The position numbers were made by a program, and so were the translations under genes. Of a stretch of DNA of 7,390 nucleotides, positions 1 through 7,000 are shown one piece after another. The notes below the pieces were generated by a model, which saw only the letters and a list, made by a program, of their open reading frames with translations, was not told the origin of the DNA and made no database searches. Location: contig CAIXMC010000378.1 of assembly GCA_903920405.1 (NCBI GenBank), positions 1-7,390 of the forward strand, in the 5' to 3' direction. Origin of the DNA: an uncultured beta proteobacterium (lineage in GTDB: Bacteria > Pseudomonadota > Gammaproteobacteria > Burkholderiales > Burkholderiaceae_C). How positions within the stretch are numbered: the first letter of the stretch is position 1; each line of letters starts with the position of its first letter.

Positions 1-110
1 AAGTTCTTTATCATTAGATAATACTTGAAGCCTATAAGAAGTTGTATAAAAACAACATGTTGGAATAATTACATAATAGGTTTCAAATAACAACTAATGA
101 TAAATAACTT
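1..110. repeat. Nested imperfect inverted repeat, AT-rich, non-coding
   Basis: Seen directly: bases 1-17 (AAGTTCTTTATCATTAG) are the reverse complement of bases 94-110 (CTAATGATAAATAACTT) with one mismatch. Inside lies a second pair, 25-35 (TTGAAGCCTAT) with 76-86 (ATAGGTTTCAA), 11 bases with one G-T pair. Inside that, GTTGT at 41-45 pairs with ACAAC at 52-56 around a six-base loop, and CAACATGTTG at 53-62 is a palindrome. The arms are nested in order, so the stretch could fold as one long interrupted hairpin. It lies downstream of the ABC-transporter operon and is much richer in A+T than the genes. It may extend beyond the left edge. It could be a miniature inverted-repeat element, a structured RNA or an operon-end structure; the sequence does not decide. 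No transposase or credible ORF is present. Confidence 0.7.
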
Positions 111-195
111 ATATGCTTTGACTTATAGCGACGGCAACTGACTTCATCTGAATCGGCTTGCGACTCCATCTTTGTCCCGCCTTAAGTGGGAAGCC
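111..195. other. Intergenic spacer downstream of the ATPase gene
   Basis: This non-coding stretch separates the inverted repeat from the end of the minus-strand ABC operon. Base composition changes near position 125 from very AT-rich to the level of the genes. On the minus strand, just after the ATPase stop codon, there is only a weak imperfect stem around CTTAAG (about 174-190) with no following U-run. I therefore do not call a rho-independent terminator for the operon here. TTGACT at 118-123 resembles a -35 box but has no -10 partner at usual spacing. Confidence 0.5.
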
Positions 196-972
196 TTATT
201 TCTGAAGTGCCACCCATTGATTGACCAACGGGTGAATGGCAATGCGGTTTTCAAAAACGGCTTCAAGGGCGCGGTGGGTCCCAGCATTCATGCAGTTGCC
301 TTGGTGCAAAATGCCACCTCCTGCCATGATGACCATCTGGTCGGCGTGAAGTGCGATGGACAGCTCATGCAGCACACTGAGCACAGTGATGCCTTGTGAT
401 ACCAGACCGCGCACCACCATGAGCCAGTCGGCCTGATGCGGTGGATCCAGATTGGCTAGTGGCTCGTCCATCAAAAGCACTTGTGCTTGTACCGCTAGTA
501 CACGGGCAAGCAGCACGCGCTGGCGCTCGCCGCTTGAGAGTTGCCCCAAAGTTCGCTCACGCCAGTCCCACGCCTGGGTCATGCGAAGTGCATCGATCAC
601 TGCTGCGTGATCCGTCTTGGATGGGACACCCAGCCACGCCTGGTGTGGCAAGCGGCCTAGCATGACCACATCCCAGACGGTCAAGTCATCTGCCGTGGCC
701 TCGTTTTGTCCTAGCCATGACAGTTGTTGCGCTCGTACACGATGCGGCAGATGTGCCAGTGATTGCCCTAGAAGTGTGACCTCGCCGGTATGAGGCAATA
801 GATGAGCCAGTACCTTGAGCAACGTAGATTTACCTGCCCCGTTGGGACCGACAATGCTCGTCCATTGCCCTTTTGGAAAGTCCAGGTGAATGTCATGGAG
901 TATTTGGCAATTTTCAAGCCAGGCACTCACCCCTTTGGCGCTGATAGCAATGGGTTGCATCGCGTCTGTCAT
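196..972 (-). CDS. btuD: BtuD-like ABC transporter ATP-binding protein
   Basis: This is the cytoplasmic ATPase (258 aa) of a binding-protein-dependent importer; as a dimer it would power the permease encoded just upstream. Motifs seen: Walker A GPNGAGKST at residues 42-50, Q-loop glutamine near 89, ABC signature LSSGERQR at 145-152, Walker B VLLMDEP at 165-171 with the catalytic glutamate, D-loop ANLD at 173-176, and H-loop histidine at 202. All are intact, and the length is normal for the BtuD/FhuC/HmuV class. The start ATG (972-970) overlaps the permease stop as ATGA, which supports this start and translational coupling; an internal Met at residue 5 is a less likely alternative. The substrate is inferred from the neighbouring binding protein. 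Vitamin B12 or another corrinoid is favoured; heme or Fe-siderophore uptake ATPases look very similar. The gene ends the operon. Confidence 0.9.
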   Translation of the reverse strand: MTDAMQPIAISAKGVSAWLENCQILHDIHLDFPKGQWTSIVGPNGAGKSTLLKVLAHLLPHTGEVTLLGQSLAHLPHRVRAQQLSWLGQNEATADDLTVWDVVMLGRLPHQAWLGVPSKTDHAAVIDALRMTQAWDWRERTLGQLSSGERQRVLLARVLAVQAQVLLMDEPLANLDPPHQADWLMVVRGLVSQGITVLSVLHELSIALHADQMVIMAGGGILHQGNCMNAGTHRALEAVFENRIAIHPLVNQWVALQK

Positions 973-1991
973 AAACCACCGCCGGCAGTATCACGCATTT
1001 TGATATGCATCAACCACAACAAATAGCCACCGCCCAGTACCGCGGTAAGTACCCCCACCGGCAATTCTTGCGGGGCAATCAACCAGCGTGCCAGGGTGTC
1101 TGCGGCCATGAGAAGCACGCCGCCCATCAAACTTGCCAACAAGATCAGTTGGGCATGTGTGGTCTTGACTCTTGATCGAACCAGGTGAGGTGCGGCCAGC
1201 CCGACAAAGGCAATCGCTCCCGTTTGTGCAACGGCCGTCCCTGTAGCCAGTGCCAAAACAGCGACCAGTGCAGCACGCATGGGCACCAGCGGCAACCCCA
1301 AACTTGCAGCAGTGGCTTCGCCCAGGCTCAAACCGTCAAGCACTTGACTGAGCAGCCAGGCCACCCCCATGCACATCACCCACACACCCATCATGACCCA
1401 CCAGGCTGACCAACTGAGCAGTCCGGTACTTCCCAGCATGAATATCTGCATGGCCTGCATCACGTCGGGCGCCATCAACATCACCAGCGACACACACGCA
1501 CTCAGAACGACGCTCACAATCACACCGGCGAGCAGCAAGCGCAGGGTATGCTGCACGCCCCGTGCCAGCATTAACGTCAGCAGCACTGCACCCGTCGCCC
1601 CTATAAAAGCCGCGCCCGTCAAACCAAGACGCACCAGCCAATGGGTGGAGAGCGGTGAAACACCCAAAAATACCAAGACCAGCGCCACACCCAGTGATGC
1701 ACCAGAGGCACTGCCCAAAAGATAGGGGTCGGCCAAAGGGTTACGAAACAGTCCCTGCGCTACTGCGCCGGCCAACCCTAGCAGTGCGCCCGTGACCCAA
1801 GCTCCCAGTGTTCGTGGTAGCCGAATATTTTGCACAATGTGCAAGGCAATGGGGTCGTTCCAGGCCTGCCATACGCTCTCTAATCCGGTACTGCCGACAC
1901 ACACCCCCAGCACCAGCAAAATCATGCTGGCTATCAGCAGGCTCACCACAAGCACCCAAGCCTGTTTTCGTTGATGTAACCCGATGTTCAT
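969..1991 (-). CDS. btuC: BtuC-like FecCD-family permease of ABC importer
   Basis: This is the inner-membrane permease (340 aa) of a type II ABC importer and would form a homodimeric channel. The FecCD hallmarks are visible: RLPR at 57-60, then a glycine-rich helix leading into FRNPLADPYLLG at 82-93, GLAAPHLVR at 264-272, and ELPVGVLTAVLGG at 309-321 near the C-terminus. About nine or ten hydrophobic segments can be picked out, at roughly 10-32, 60-80, 92-112, 116-140, 147-172, 190-214, 238-262, 282-303 and 310-330. The loop around LGEATAASLGL (223-233) is where family members contact the ATPase. I chose the ATG at 1991-1989 because it overlaps the stop of the binding-protein gene as ATGA and starts the normal N-terminus. 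The frame stays open upstream to 2093, but that extension is Arg/Gly-rich, overlaps the upstream gene by about 100 bases and is not family-like. The 3' end overlaps the ATPase start by four bases. Confidence 0.9.
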   Translation of the reverse strand: MNIGLHQRKQAWVLVVSLLIASMILLVLGVCVGSTGLESVWQAWNDPIALHIVQNIRLPRTLGAWVTGALLGLAGAVAQGLFRNPLADPYLLGSASGASLGVALVLVFLGVSPLSTHWLVRLGLTGAAFIGATGAVLLTLMLARGVQHTLRLLLAGVIVSVVLSACVSLVMLMAPDVMQAMQIFMLGSTGLLSWSAWWVMMGVWVMCMGVAWLLSQVLDGLSLGEATAASLGLPLVPMRAALVAVLALATGTAVAQTGAIAFVGLAAPHLVRSRVKTTHAQLILLASLMGGVLLMAADTLARWLIAPQELPVGVLTAVLGGGYLLWLMHIKMRDTAGGGL

Positions 1992-2848
1992 GGCGCCTTG
2001 CTCTTCAAACACTGCGCCATGATGCGCGCCCCTTCGGCCAAACGCGGGCCTGGGCGAACCACCACATCGTTTTGCGCCACGCTGAGCACACATACCCGAC
2101 CTTCTCGAATGGCACGAATGCCTTGCCAGCCGGGACGATCTTCAAATCCCTGGTGATGGCGACCCTCCACCATCATCACATCAGGATTGGCACGCACCAC
2201 ATATTCGGAGTTGATCTTGGGGAATGGCCCCAAACTTGCGGGCACGATGTTTTTAGCACCCAGACGTTGCAAGGTTTCACCAATGAACGAGCCTTCACTG
2301 GCCGCGTAAGGGGCGGGGTTCACCTCAAAATAGACACGGGTGGCTTGGATTCGGGCGGGCAGTGACTGCGCTTCTGCCGTGACCGCAGCATCGATCACAC
2401 GCCAAAGGTCGGGGGCATGTGATACGGCCAGTAGTTGGCCGATTTGTTCTAGCACACGCTTCACATCCGCATGGGTTTTTGGCTCCAGGGCAAGCACCTG
2501 GATGCCCAGCGATTGCAAGCGCTCATCCACACGCGACGATTTGGCCATCAGCACCACATCGGGTTGGAGTGCCACAATGGCTTCAATGTTTGGATTCAGC
2601 CCTTCACCCACTTGTGGCAAATGCTTGACACTCTCGGGATAGTTGGAATAACAGTCCACTCCCACCAGCCTCTGGCACTGGCCGAGCGCGCACACCGCCT
2701 CAGTCAGTGAGGGCAACAGACTGACAATGCGCTGGGGCGGACGATCAAAGTGAATGACCATGCCACGGTCATCTTTCACCTGCAAGGCACAAGCGGGCAG
2801 AGAAAATGCCACCACGATAATCCACATGCACAGCGACATTGCTTTCAT
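1988..2848 (-). CDS. btuF: BtuF-like periplasmic corrinoid-binding protein
   Basis: This is the substrate-binding protein (286 aa) that delivers ligand to the permease from the periplasm. From the chosen ATG the N-terminus is a clear signal sequence: MKAM, a hydrophobic core at about 6-18, and PACA at 18-21, giving a likely signal peptidase I site after residue 21. The cysteine at 20 could alternatively be lipidated, but proline at -2 fits a lipobox poorly. The mature part has the class III two-lobe pattern: RIVSLLPSLTEAVCALG (40-56), LPQVGEGLNPNIEAIVALQPD (77-97), a long connecting helix (about 128-165), and YFEVNPAPYAASEGSFIG (173-190) opening the second lobe. This resembles BtuF and 'cobalamin-binding' proteins of Burkholderiales more than siderophore binders, so B12 uptake is inferred. 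The frame is open upstream to 3076, but that extension would bury the signal peptide and run antisense through ribF. The stop overlaps the btuC start as ATGA. Confidence 0.82.
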   Translation of the reverse strand: MKAMSLCMWIIVVAFSLPACALQVKDDRGMVIHFDRPPQRIVSLLPSLTEAVCALGQCQRLVGVDCYSNYPESVKHLPQVGEGLNPNIEAIVALQPDVVLMAKSSRVDERLQSLGIQVLALEPKTHADVKRVLEQIGQLLAVSHAPDLWRVIDAAVTAEAQSLPARIQATRVYFEVNPAPYAASEGSFIGETLQRLGAKNIVPASLGPFPKINSEYVVRANPDVMMVEGRHHQGFEDRPGWQGIRAIREGRVCVLSVAQNDVVVRPGPRLAEGARIMAQCLKSKAP

Positions 2849-2852
2849 TTGA

Positions 2853-2865
2853 CCTGTTTTACAGG
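2853..2865 (-). promoter_or_regulatory. Hairpin holding the btuF ribosome-binding site
   Basis: Read on the minus strand, CCTGT AAA ACAGG forms a perfect five-base-pair stem with a three-base loop. The AGG at its 3' side (2855-2853) is the only Shine-Dalgarno-like sequence before the ATG at 2848, four bases away. Folding of this stem would occlude the site, so translation could be tuned by structure. This is inference; no ligand-binding fold is recognised around it. Confidence 0.4.
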
Positions 2866-2921
2866 GCAAGCCTCCATGACCAATGCCTTGCGATATGTGA
2901 GACCACATGGACCTCAAACGA

Positions 2922-2949
2922 TTGCTAAATATGCGTGCGATGCTATTAA
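2922..2949 (+). promoter_or_regulatory. Possible ribF promoter
   Basis: TTGCTA at 2922-2927 and TATTAA at 2944-2949 lie 16 bases apart and could serve as -35 and -10 boxes; TAAAAT at 2947-2952 is an alternative -10. Either would start transcription only a few bases before the ribF ATG at 2964, giving a very short leader. No AGGAGG-like site precedes the ATG, only AAAGAAAC. No RFN (FMN) riboswitch would fit. The call is weak because neither box is close to consensus. Confidence 0.3.
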
Positions 2950-2950
2950 A

Positions 2951-2956
2951 ATTATA
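2951..2956 (-). promoter_or_regulatory. Probable -10 box of the btuFCD operon
   Basis: On the minus strand this reads TATAAT, a perfect sigma-70 -10 match, placed about 100 bases before the btuF start. A transcript from it would begin near 2944 and carry a leader of roughly 95 bases. No good -35 box sits at 16-18 bases (CGCGAA or GCGAAA); TTGAAA at 2986-2981 is 24 bases away, too far. It lies immediately in front of the ribF start codon, so the two divergent promoters would overlap. Confidence 0.45.
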
Positions 2957-2963
2957 AAGAAAC

Positions 2964-3962
2964 ATGAAGATTTTTCGCGGTTTCAACCACTTTGACATTG
3001 CACGAGTGTGCGCCCTGACGATTGGCAATTTTGATGGTGTACACCAGGGCCACCAAGCCATGCTTTCGCTGCTCAAGGGTCAGGCACAACATCGCGGCAT
3101 CTCCAGTTGTGTACTGACTTTCGAACCACATCCACGAGACTATTTTGCAGCCCTGAGACACAACCCTGCACTAGCACCTGCACGTGTGTGTACTTTGCGT
3201 GACAAACTCGCCGATCTTGCCATCTGTGGCATAGACCAAACTGTGGTGCTGCCTTTTGATGCGCGCCTGGCAGCACTGTCTGCCCAAGACTTTATCGACC
3301 AGGTGTTGCTGTGTGGCCTAGGCACACGCTTTGTGCTGGTGGGAGATGATTTTCGCTTTGGCAAACAGCGCAGCGGAGATTACACCATGCTGGATGCTGC
3401 GGGCGTGGCGCAAGGTTTTGATGTGGCGCGCATGAACAGTTACGACATCCACGGCATGAGGGTTTCCAGCTCTGCGGTGCGCCAGGCTCTGGCCCAAGGA
3501 AACATGACCGATGCCACCCGTTTTTTGGGGCATCCCTATGGTATTTCTGGGCATGTGGTTCATGGCCGAAAACTGGGACGCAGCCTGGGTTTCAAGACGC
3601 TGAACCTGCGTTTTGCCCACTGGAACCCTGCTGCAAGCGGTATTTTTGTGGTTCTGGTCTATGGTCTGGGAACACAACCTCTGCCGGGCGTGGCTAATTT
3701 GGGTGTACGTCCTTCGTTAAACCCCCTGGATGTCAATGGCGGACGTGTGCTGCTGGAAACCCATTGTCTGGATTGGCCAGACTCATTGGGACCCGAGGGT
3801 GCTTACGGCAAAACCATTCGGGTGGAACTTCTCCACAAGCTGCATGACGAACTCACCTATTTATCCCTTGACGCATTGAGTGCGGGTATTCGTCAAGATT
3901 GCAGGGATGCACGTGCCTACTTTGCAGCGAACAGAAATGACCGTTTTCAGCTAAGCGCTTAA
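2964..3962 (+). CDS. ribF: Bifunctional riboflavin kinase/FMN adenylyltransferase RibF
   Basis: This cytoplasmic enzyme (332 aa) phosphorylates riboflavin to FMN and adenylylates FMN to FAD. The N-terminal nucleotidyltransferase domain carries GNFDGVHQGH at 21-30, FEPHP at 53-57, VGDDFRFGKQRSGD at 126-139 and RVSSSAVRQAL at 166-176. The C-terminal kinase domain (about 190-325) carries GHVVHGRKLGRSLGF at 196-210, PGVANLGVRPS at 241-251 and a likely catalytic glutamate in LLETH (E265). The usual kinase motif PTAN reads KTLN here (211-214). The Thr and Asn that bind Mg-ATP are kept, and from memory this variant is common in Comamonadaceae, so activity is expected. The ATG start gives the typical MKIFRGF N-terminus and normal length. 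The gene diverges from the btuFCD operon and converges on dnaE. The ileS gene that follows ribF in many proteobacteria is absent. Confidence 0.96.
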   Translation: MKIFRGFNHFDIARVCALTIGNFDGVHQGHQAMLSLLKGQAQHRGISSCVLTFEPHPRDYFAALRHNPALAPARVCTLRDKLADLAICGIDQTVVLPFDARLAALSAQDFIDQVLLCGLGTRFVLVGDDFRFGKQRSGDYTMLDAAGVAQGFDVARMNSYDIHGMRVSSSAVRQALAQGNMTDATRFLGHPYGISGHVVHGRKLGRSLGFKTLNLRFAHWNPAASGIFVVLVYGLGTQPLPGVANLGVRPSLNPLDVNGGRVLLETHCLDWPDSLGPEGAYGKTIRVELLHKLHDELTYLSLDALSAGIRQDCRDARAYFAANRNDRFQLSA

Positions 3963-3966
3963 CTGA

Positions 3967-4063
3967 AAGTTTTCTACGTCAAAAATTGTACAAAATTCGG
4001 CTCTAACCCGCTCTGGTATTGCATAGTGCGCTATGTTTTTTGAAATTATGAAGTAGGAAACTT
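3967..4063. repeat. Long imperfect hairpin spanning the ribF-dnaE intergenic region
   Basis: Bases 3967-3977 (AAGTTTTCTAC) pair with 4053-4063 (GTAGGAAACTT): 11 positions, ten Watson-Crick and one G-T. Pairing continues inward with single mismatches: 3979-3981 with 4049-4051, 3983-3984 with 4046-4047, and 3986-3987 with 4043-4044. After a three-base bulge, 3991-3995 pair with 4038-4042. The outer right arm enters the dnaE stop codon (4064-4062) and the left arm starts five bases after the ribF stop. It could act as a bidirectional 3'-end structure for the two convergent genes, or be chance pairing in AT-rich DNA. The outer arms share AAGTT/AACTT ends with the repeat at 1-110, but the interiors are not similar. 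Confidence 0.5.
4021..4041 (+). terminator. Candidate rho-independent terminator of ribF
   Basis: CATAG (4022-4026) and CTATG (4031-4035) form a five-base-pair stem around TGCG, extended by one G-T pair, and are followed directly by six T residues (4036-4041). It lies about 60 bases after the ribF stop on the correct strand. The stem is short and not GC-rich, so it would be a weak terminator. Its T-run is also used in the larger pairing across 3967-4063, so the two folds compete. Confidence 0.45.
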
Positions 4064-7000
4064 ATTGTGAATCACCTACCTCCACACGCGAGGGCGCCAT
4101 CTGAAATACATTACCATAAACAATGTTAGCCCCCCCGGGTGCAGCTTGCGCACACCAGGCGGACAAGGCTGCATTGCTGGGGTAAAACTTGGCATCATCG
4201 CCCAATTGCAGTTCGGCGCTGGCAGCACCTTCGTCGGTTCGACAAGTCAGTGCGATGCGAACGCTCAGACCACGTTGCACTGTACCTTGTTCAGTGGTCA
4301 TTGGCTGCGCAGGGTGGTCTTTGAGCAATCGTGCCACATCGACCGATGCACCCCGCGGCAGTTCAACACGCAAAAATTGACCAAAACGACAACGTGCCTG
4401 CTCTAAGTTCCATATTTGCGTCACGGTCAATTGCATGCCCCCTGAAAAACGGTCGGGCTGTACTTTGCCCATCACAATGACCAGTTCATCGTCTTGCAGC
4501 AAGGTTTTGTGGGCATTGAGCAAAGATTCGTCAACGCGTGCTTCAATCAGGCCTGAGGTATCGTCGAGTTTGAACAATCCCAGTTTGCCACGCTGACCGT
4601 TGATTGTCCTGAAATCTGTCACGATGCCTGCGGCCAACTGTGGCTCTCGGGTGTCTGACAAGTCAGCAATGGCTCGCTTGGCAAAACGGCGCACCTCTAG
4701 TGCCACTTCGTCAAACAAATGGCCTGACAAGTAAAAACCTACAGCTGTTTTTTCATAAGTGAGGCGCTCTTTCACCCCCCACGTTGGGGCAGTCACCAGT
4801 TCAGGTTCTTGTGTGCTGGAGCCGTGATCGTCATCGCCGCCCATGTCAAACAGGCTGCACTGGTTGGCATTGGCCAGCGCAGCAGCCCCAAAATCAAATG
4901 CCAAATCCACACTGGCGAGCAAACTCGCACGGTTTAACTCCAGGGTGTCAAACGCACCGGCTTTGATCAGGGCTTCTACTGTTCGTTTGTTAATGCGAGC
5001 GCGATCCACTCGGGCACAAAAATCAAACAGGCTCTTAAAAGGCCCGGTCACATCGCCCATCGGCCCTGCGCCTTTACCTTCCCTTGCGGCCACAATGGCT
5101 TCAATGGCTTGCTGTCCGCTGCCTTTGACCGCGCTTAAACCATAACGAATGACCTTGTCTGATATGGGTTCAAAGCGGCTTGTGCCTCGGTTCACATCGG
5201 GCGGTTCAAAGCGTAACCCCATTTTGATGGCATCTTCCAGCAAGACCTTGAGCTTGTCGGTGTCGTCCATTTCAACGGTCATGTTGGCACAAAAAAACTC
5301 GGCGGTGTAATGCACCTTGATCCAGGCCGTGTGGTAGGCCAGCAGTGAATAAGCGGCGGCGTGTGATTTGTTAAAACCATAGCCGGCAAATTTTTCCATC
5401 AGGTCAAAAACTTCATCCGCCTTGTCTTTTGTGATGTTATTTTTGGCTGCCCCATCGCGAAAAATCTGGCGATGCCTGGCCATTTCGTCGGCATCTATTT
5501 TACCCATCGCCCGGCGCAACCTGTCGGCAGCGCCGAGCGAATAGCCTCCCAGAATTTGCGCGGTTTGCATCACCTGTTCTTGATAAACCATGATGCCGTA
5601 GGTCTCGGACAAAATATCTGCCAGCAAGGGATGGGGGTATTCCACCACTTCACGGCCATGTTTGCGCGCCACAAAGCTAGGGATAAGGTCCATAGGCCCC
5701 GGGCGGTACAGCGCATTCAGGGCAATCAAATCTTCAAGCCGTGTGGGCTTGGCATCGCGCAACATACCCTGCATGCCACGGCTTTCAAACTGAAACACGG
5801 CTTCGGTTTTTCCTGTCTGAAACAGTTGATAAACGTCAGCATCATTCAAGGCAAGGTCTTCAAACGCAAAGTTTTCCTGACCTTTGTGACGCAGAACAAT
5901 CAGCTCGCGCGCAATTTCCAGAATGGTCAGTGTGGCCAACCCCAAAAAGTCAAATTTAACCAGACCGACAGATTCCACATCGCTTTTGTCAAACTGGCTG
6001 ATGGCCGCATCACTGCCGGGCTGCTGGTACAAGGGACAAAAGTCGGTCAATTTGCCTGGTGCTATCAACACCCCGCCTGCGTGCATGCCGATGTTTCGTG
6101 TGATGCCTTCTAGTTTGCGCGCCAATGCCAAAACCGTATGCACGTCCTCTTCTTTGGCTTCCCGCTCAGCCAACAAAGGTTCGGCCTCCGTGGCATAGAC
6201 CAGTTTGTCGTCTTTTTTTCGAGGGGATGGCGGGAGTTGAAGTGTGACTGCCACCCCGGGTTTGTTGGGGATGAGCTTGCTGATGCCATCGCAAAGGGTG
6301 TAGCTCATGCCAAGCACCCTGCCCACATCACGAATGGCTGCGCGTGCGGCCATGGTGCCAAAAGTGGCAATTTGGCTGACGGCCTCCTTGCCGTATTTTT
6401 GTTTGACGTAGTCAATTACGCGGTCGCGGTTGCCCTGGCAAAAGTCAATGTCAAAGTCGGGCATGGACACCCGCTCAGGATTCAAGAACCGCTCAAAGAG
6501 CAGTTTGTATTGCAGGGGGTCAAGGTCTGTAATTTTGAGTGCGTAGGCCACCAGCGAACCCGCACCCGATCCGCGCCCAGGCCCCACGGGGCAGCCATTT
6601 TTTTTTGCCCAGTTGATGAAGTCGCCCACAATCAAAAAGTAACCCGCAAACCCCATTTTTAAAATGGTGTTCAACTCAAACTCCAGTCGCTCAACATAGC
6701 GGGGCATCTCGCGCTCACGCTCTGCGGAGTTGGGGTACAGATGCATCATGCGTTCTTTCAGCCCCTCGTGGGAGGCATAACGAAAATAATCGTTGGCCTC
6801 CATGATGTGCCCATTGACCGGCGGAATGGGAAAGTCTGGCAATTGCGCCTGCCCTAGCACCAGGCTTAAATTACAACGCTTGGCAATTTCAACCGTGTTG
6901 GACAAAGCTGAGGGCACATCGGCAAAAAGTGCCTGCATGTCTGCTGTGGTTTTAAAGTGCTGCTCACGCGTGAAACGACGAATGCGACGCGGGTTGTCCA

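Noticed and set aside
174..190. Terminator just after the btuD stop codon
   Set aside because: The stem around CTTAAG is broken by mismatches and no U-run follows on the minus strand.
1992..2093. N-terminal extension of the btuC frame by 34 codons
   Set aside because: The extension is Arg/Gly-rich, overlaps btuF by about 100 bases and lacks family resemblance. The ATG in the ATGA overlap is the better start.
1808..2365. Plus-strand open frame of 185 codons across the btuF/btuC junction
   Set aside because: It is antisense to two well-supported genes, with no motif and no promoter or ribosome site.
2849..3076. N-terminal extension of the btuF reading frame by 76 codons
   Set aside because: It would place a hydrophilic 76-residue segment before a good signal peptide and overlap the ribF start antisense. 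The ATG at 2848 gives a normal family length.
2840..3250. Full cobalamin riboswitch upstream of btuF
   Set aside because: Apart from the B12-box-like stretch, no GGGAA-type or CCACTG-type core segments are seen on the minus strand. The leader from the TATAAT box is too short, and further upstream is ribF coding sequence.
3956..4063. Integron attC-like site after ribF (GCTTAAC fits the RYYYAAC end and the region folds as a hairpin)
   Set aside because: There is no matching GTTRRRY at the other end, the flanking genes are chromosomal housekeeping genes in convergent orientation, and no integrase or cassette array is present.
5472..6113. Plus-strand open frame of 213 codons opposite dnaE, and a similar one of 174 codons at 6138-6662
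   Set aside because: Both lie wholly antisense to strongly conserved dnaE sequence. The translations are low in recognisable motifs and rich in His, Gln and Cys, as expected of antisense frames; no ribosome site or family resemblance is seen.
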